Part shown: positions 5,473-5,924 of the stretch, piece after piece
Layout of the letters: each line of letters opens with the position of its first letter
Position numbering within the stretch: the first letter of the stretch is position 1
DNA from: Actinomycetota bacterium
GTDB taxonomy: Bacteria > Actinomycetota > Actinomycetes > Propionibacteriales > Nocardioidaceae
NCBI GenBank assembly: GCA_009702305.1
Contig: WLIH01000191.1
Coordinates: 1-5,924, forward strand
Direction of reading: 5' to 3'
Length of the DNA: 5,924 nt
The notes under the pieces: generated by a model
Told to the model about the DNA's origin: nothing
Database searches by the model: none
What the model saw: the letters and a program-made list of their open reading frames with translations, nothing else
Translations under genes and position numbers: made by a program

Positions 5473-5924
5473 GTGGCGCAGGATCCGTTCGACAGGCTCA
5501 AGCAGGCCGTGACCGGCACGATCACGCTGGGACGCAGCGTGGCCGGACAGGCGATCGGCATCGCCGTGCCGGTCGTGACCCAGGCAGCACGACTCGTGCA
5601 GGACAAGGTCAGCGATCTGCGCGGTGAGACTCCGCCGACCGCACCACCGGCGCCGACCGACGTCGAGGTCGAGGACCCGGTCGCGGAGCCTGCCGTGAAG
5701 CAGGCGGCGAAGCCTGACGTGAAGCCAGCCGTGAAGCAGGCGGCGAAGCCGCGGGCGAAGGCTGCGACGAAGCCGGCGTCTCGATCCGGTGGCCCGGTGA
5801 TCCCGACCCCGGCCGAGGTCGCGCCCCGCGTCGCCAAGCACGACCCGGCCAACGACATCCTGCCGCCGGCCGATCCGGCTCCGAAGCCGTCAGAGGTGCC
5901 GGGGGCCAAGCTGCCGCCGCCCCG
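5473..5924 (+). CDS. Ala/Lys/Pro-rich protein of unknown function, 3' end beyond window
   Basis: The first 150 residues are present and I do not recognise the family. The start is GTG 5473, with GAGAGGA six bases upstream. Residues 1-50 look like a mildly hydrophobic, probably helical or amphipathic N-terminal segment, which includes RSVAGQAIGIAVPVVTQAAR (21-40). There is no clear signal peptide and no confident membrane helix. From about residue 53 it becomes a low-complexity, probably disordered region: an acidic piece (DVEVEDPVAE, 63-72), then a Lys/Ala/Pro tract with the tandem repeat AVKQAAKP, then a Pro-rich part with PTPAEVAPRVAKHDPANDI and PKPSEVPGAKLPPP. The basic tract resembles histone H1-like or HU-tail sequences, so nucleic-acid or polymer binding is possible, but composition alone does not show it. 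A folded domain may follow beyond 5924. It is probably transcribed apart from galK. Confidence 0.7.
   Translation, partial: MAQDPFDRLKQAVTGTITLGRSVAGQAIGIAVPVVTQAARLVQDKVSDLRGETPPTAPPAPTDVEVEDPVAEPAVKQAAKPDVKPAVKQAAKPRAKAATKPASRSGGPVIPTPAEVAPRVAKHDPANDILPPADPAPKPSEVPGAKLPPP
5692..5750 (+). repeat. Tandem 36-base coding repeat in the Lys/Ala/Pro tract
   Basis: An identical 23-base block occurs at 5692-5714 and again at 5728-5750, offset by 36 bases (12 codons). It encodes AVKQAAKP in both copies. The linker between them contains a shorter echo (DVKP). Identity at the nucleotide level, synonymous sites included, points to recent duplication or slippage rather than only protein-level selection. 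Confidence 0.8.

Noticed and set aside
4591..5841. Minus-strand open frame of about 400 codons
   Set aside because: It runs opposite galK and the start of the next gene, with Arg/Gly/His-rich sequence and no family motif.

Overview
The window comes from a high-GC Gram-positive bacterium (Actinomycetota). By eye the G+C is near 70% (not computed). Third codon positions are almost all G or C, GTG starts are common, and two genes seem to begin at or within a base or two of their transcription start (leaderless). The protein sequences look most like Nocardioidaceae and relatives (Nocardioides, Aeromicrobium); that placement is an impression from protein style and was not tested.

Left half, minus strand (1-3482): a three-gene operon read right to left. 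A DUF1800 protein (2034-3482) overlaps a Tat-exported DUF1501 protein (775-2037) by an ATGA junction. After 31 bases comes a transglutaminase-like cysteine protein (743 to 1), which runs off the left edge. DUF1800 and DUF1501 are a widespread but functionally unassigned pair, and DUF1501 is related to the alkaline phosphatase/sulfatase fold. Only DUF1501 carries an export signal.

Centre (3483-3572): a compact 90-base divergent promoter region. The proposed -35 of the operon promoter lies on top of the -10 of the rightward gene. A 10-base repeat occurs twice in the predicted operon leader, next to its ribosome binding site.

Right half, plus strand: a LysR-type effector-binding domain with no DNA-binding domain (3573-4157), then galactokinase galK (4186-5370) with its own leaderless promoter. 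Last is the start of an Ala/Lys/Pro-rich protein of unknown function (5473 to the right edge) containing a tandem repeat. No galT or galE lies next to galK in the window.

Most of the window is ordinary chromosomal coding sequence. I saw no mobile element, CRISPR array, tRNA or rRNA. The parts most worth a second look are the DUF1800-DUF1501-transglutaminase operon, its overlapping divergent promoter facing an HTH-less LysR domain, and the matching TAGNCT-N7-GTG leaderless starts of two genes.
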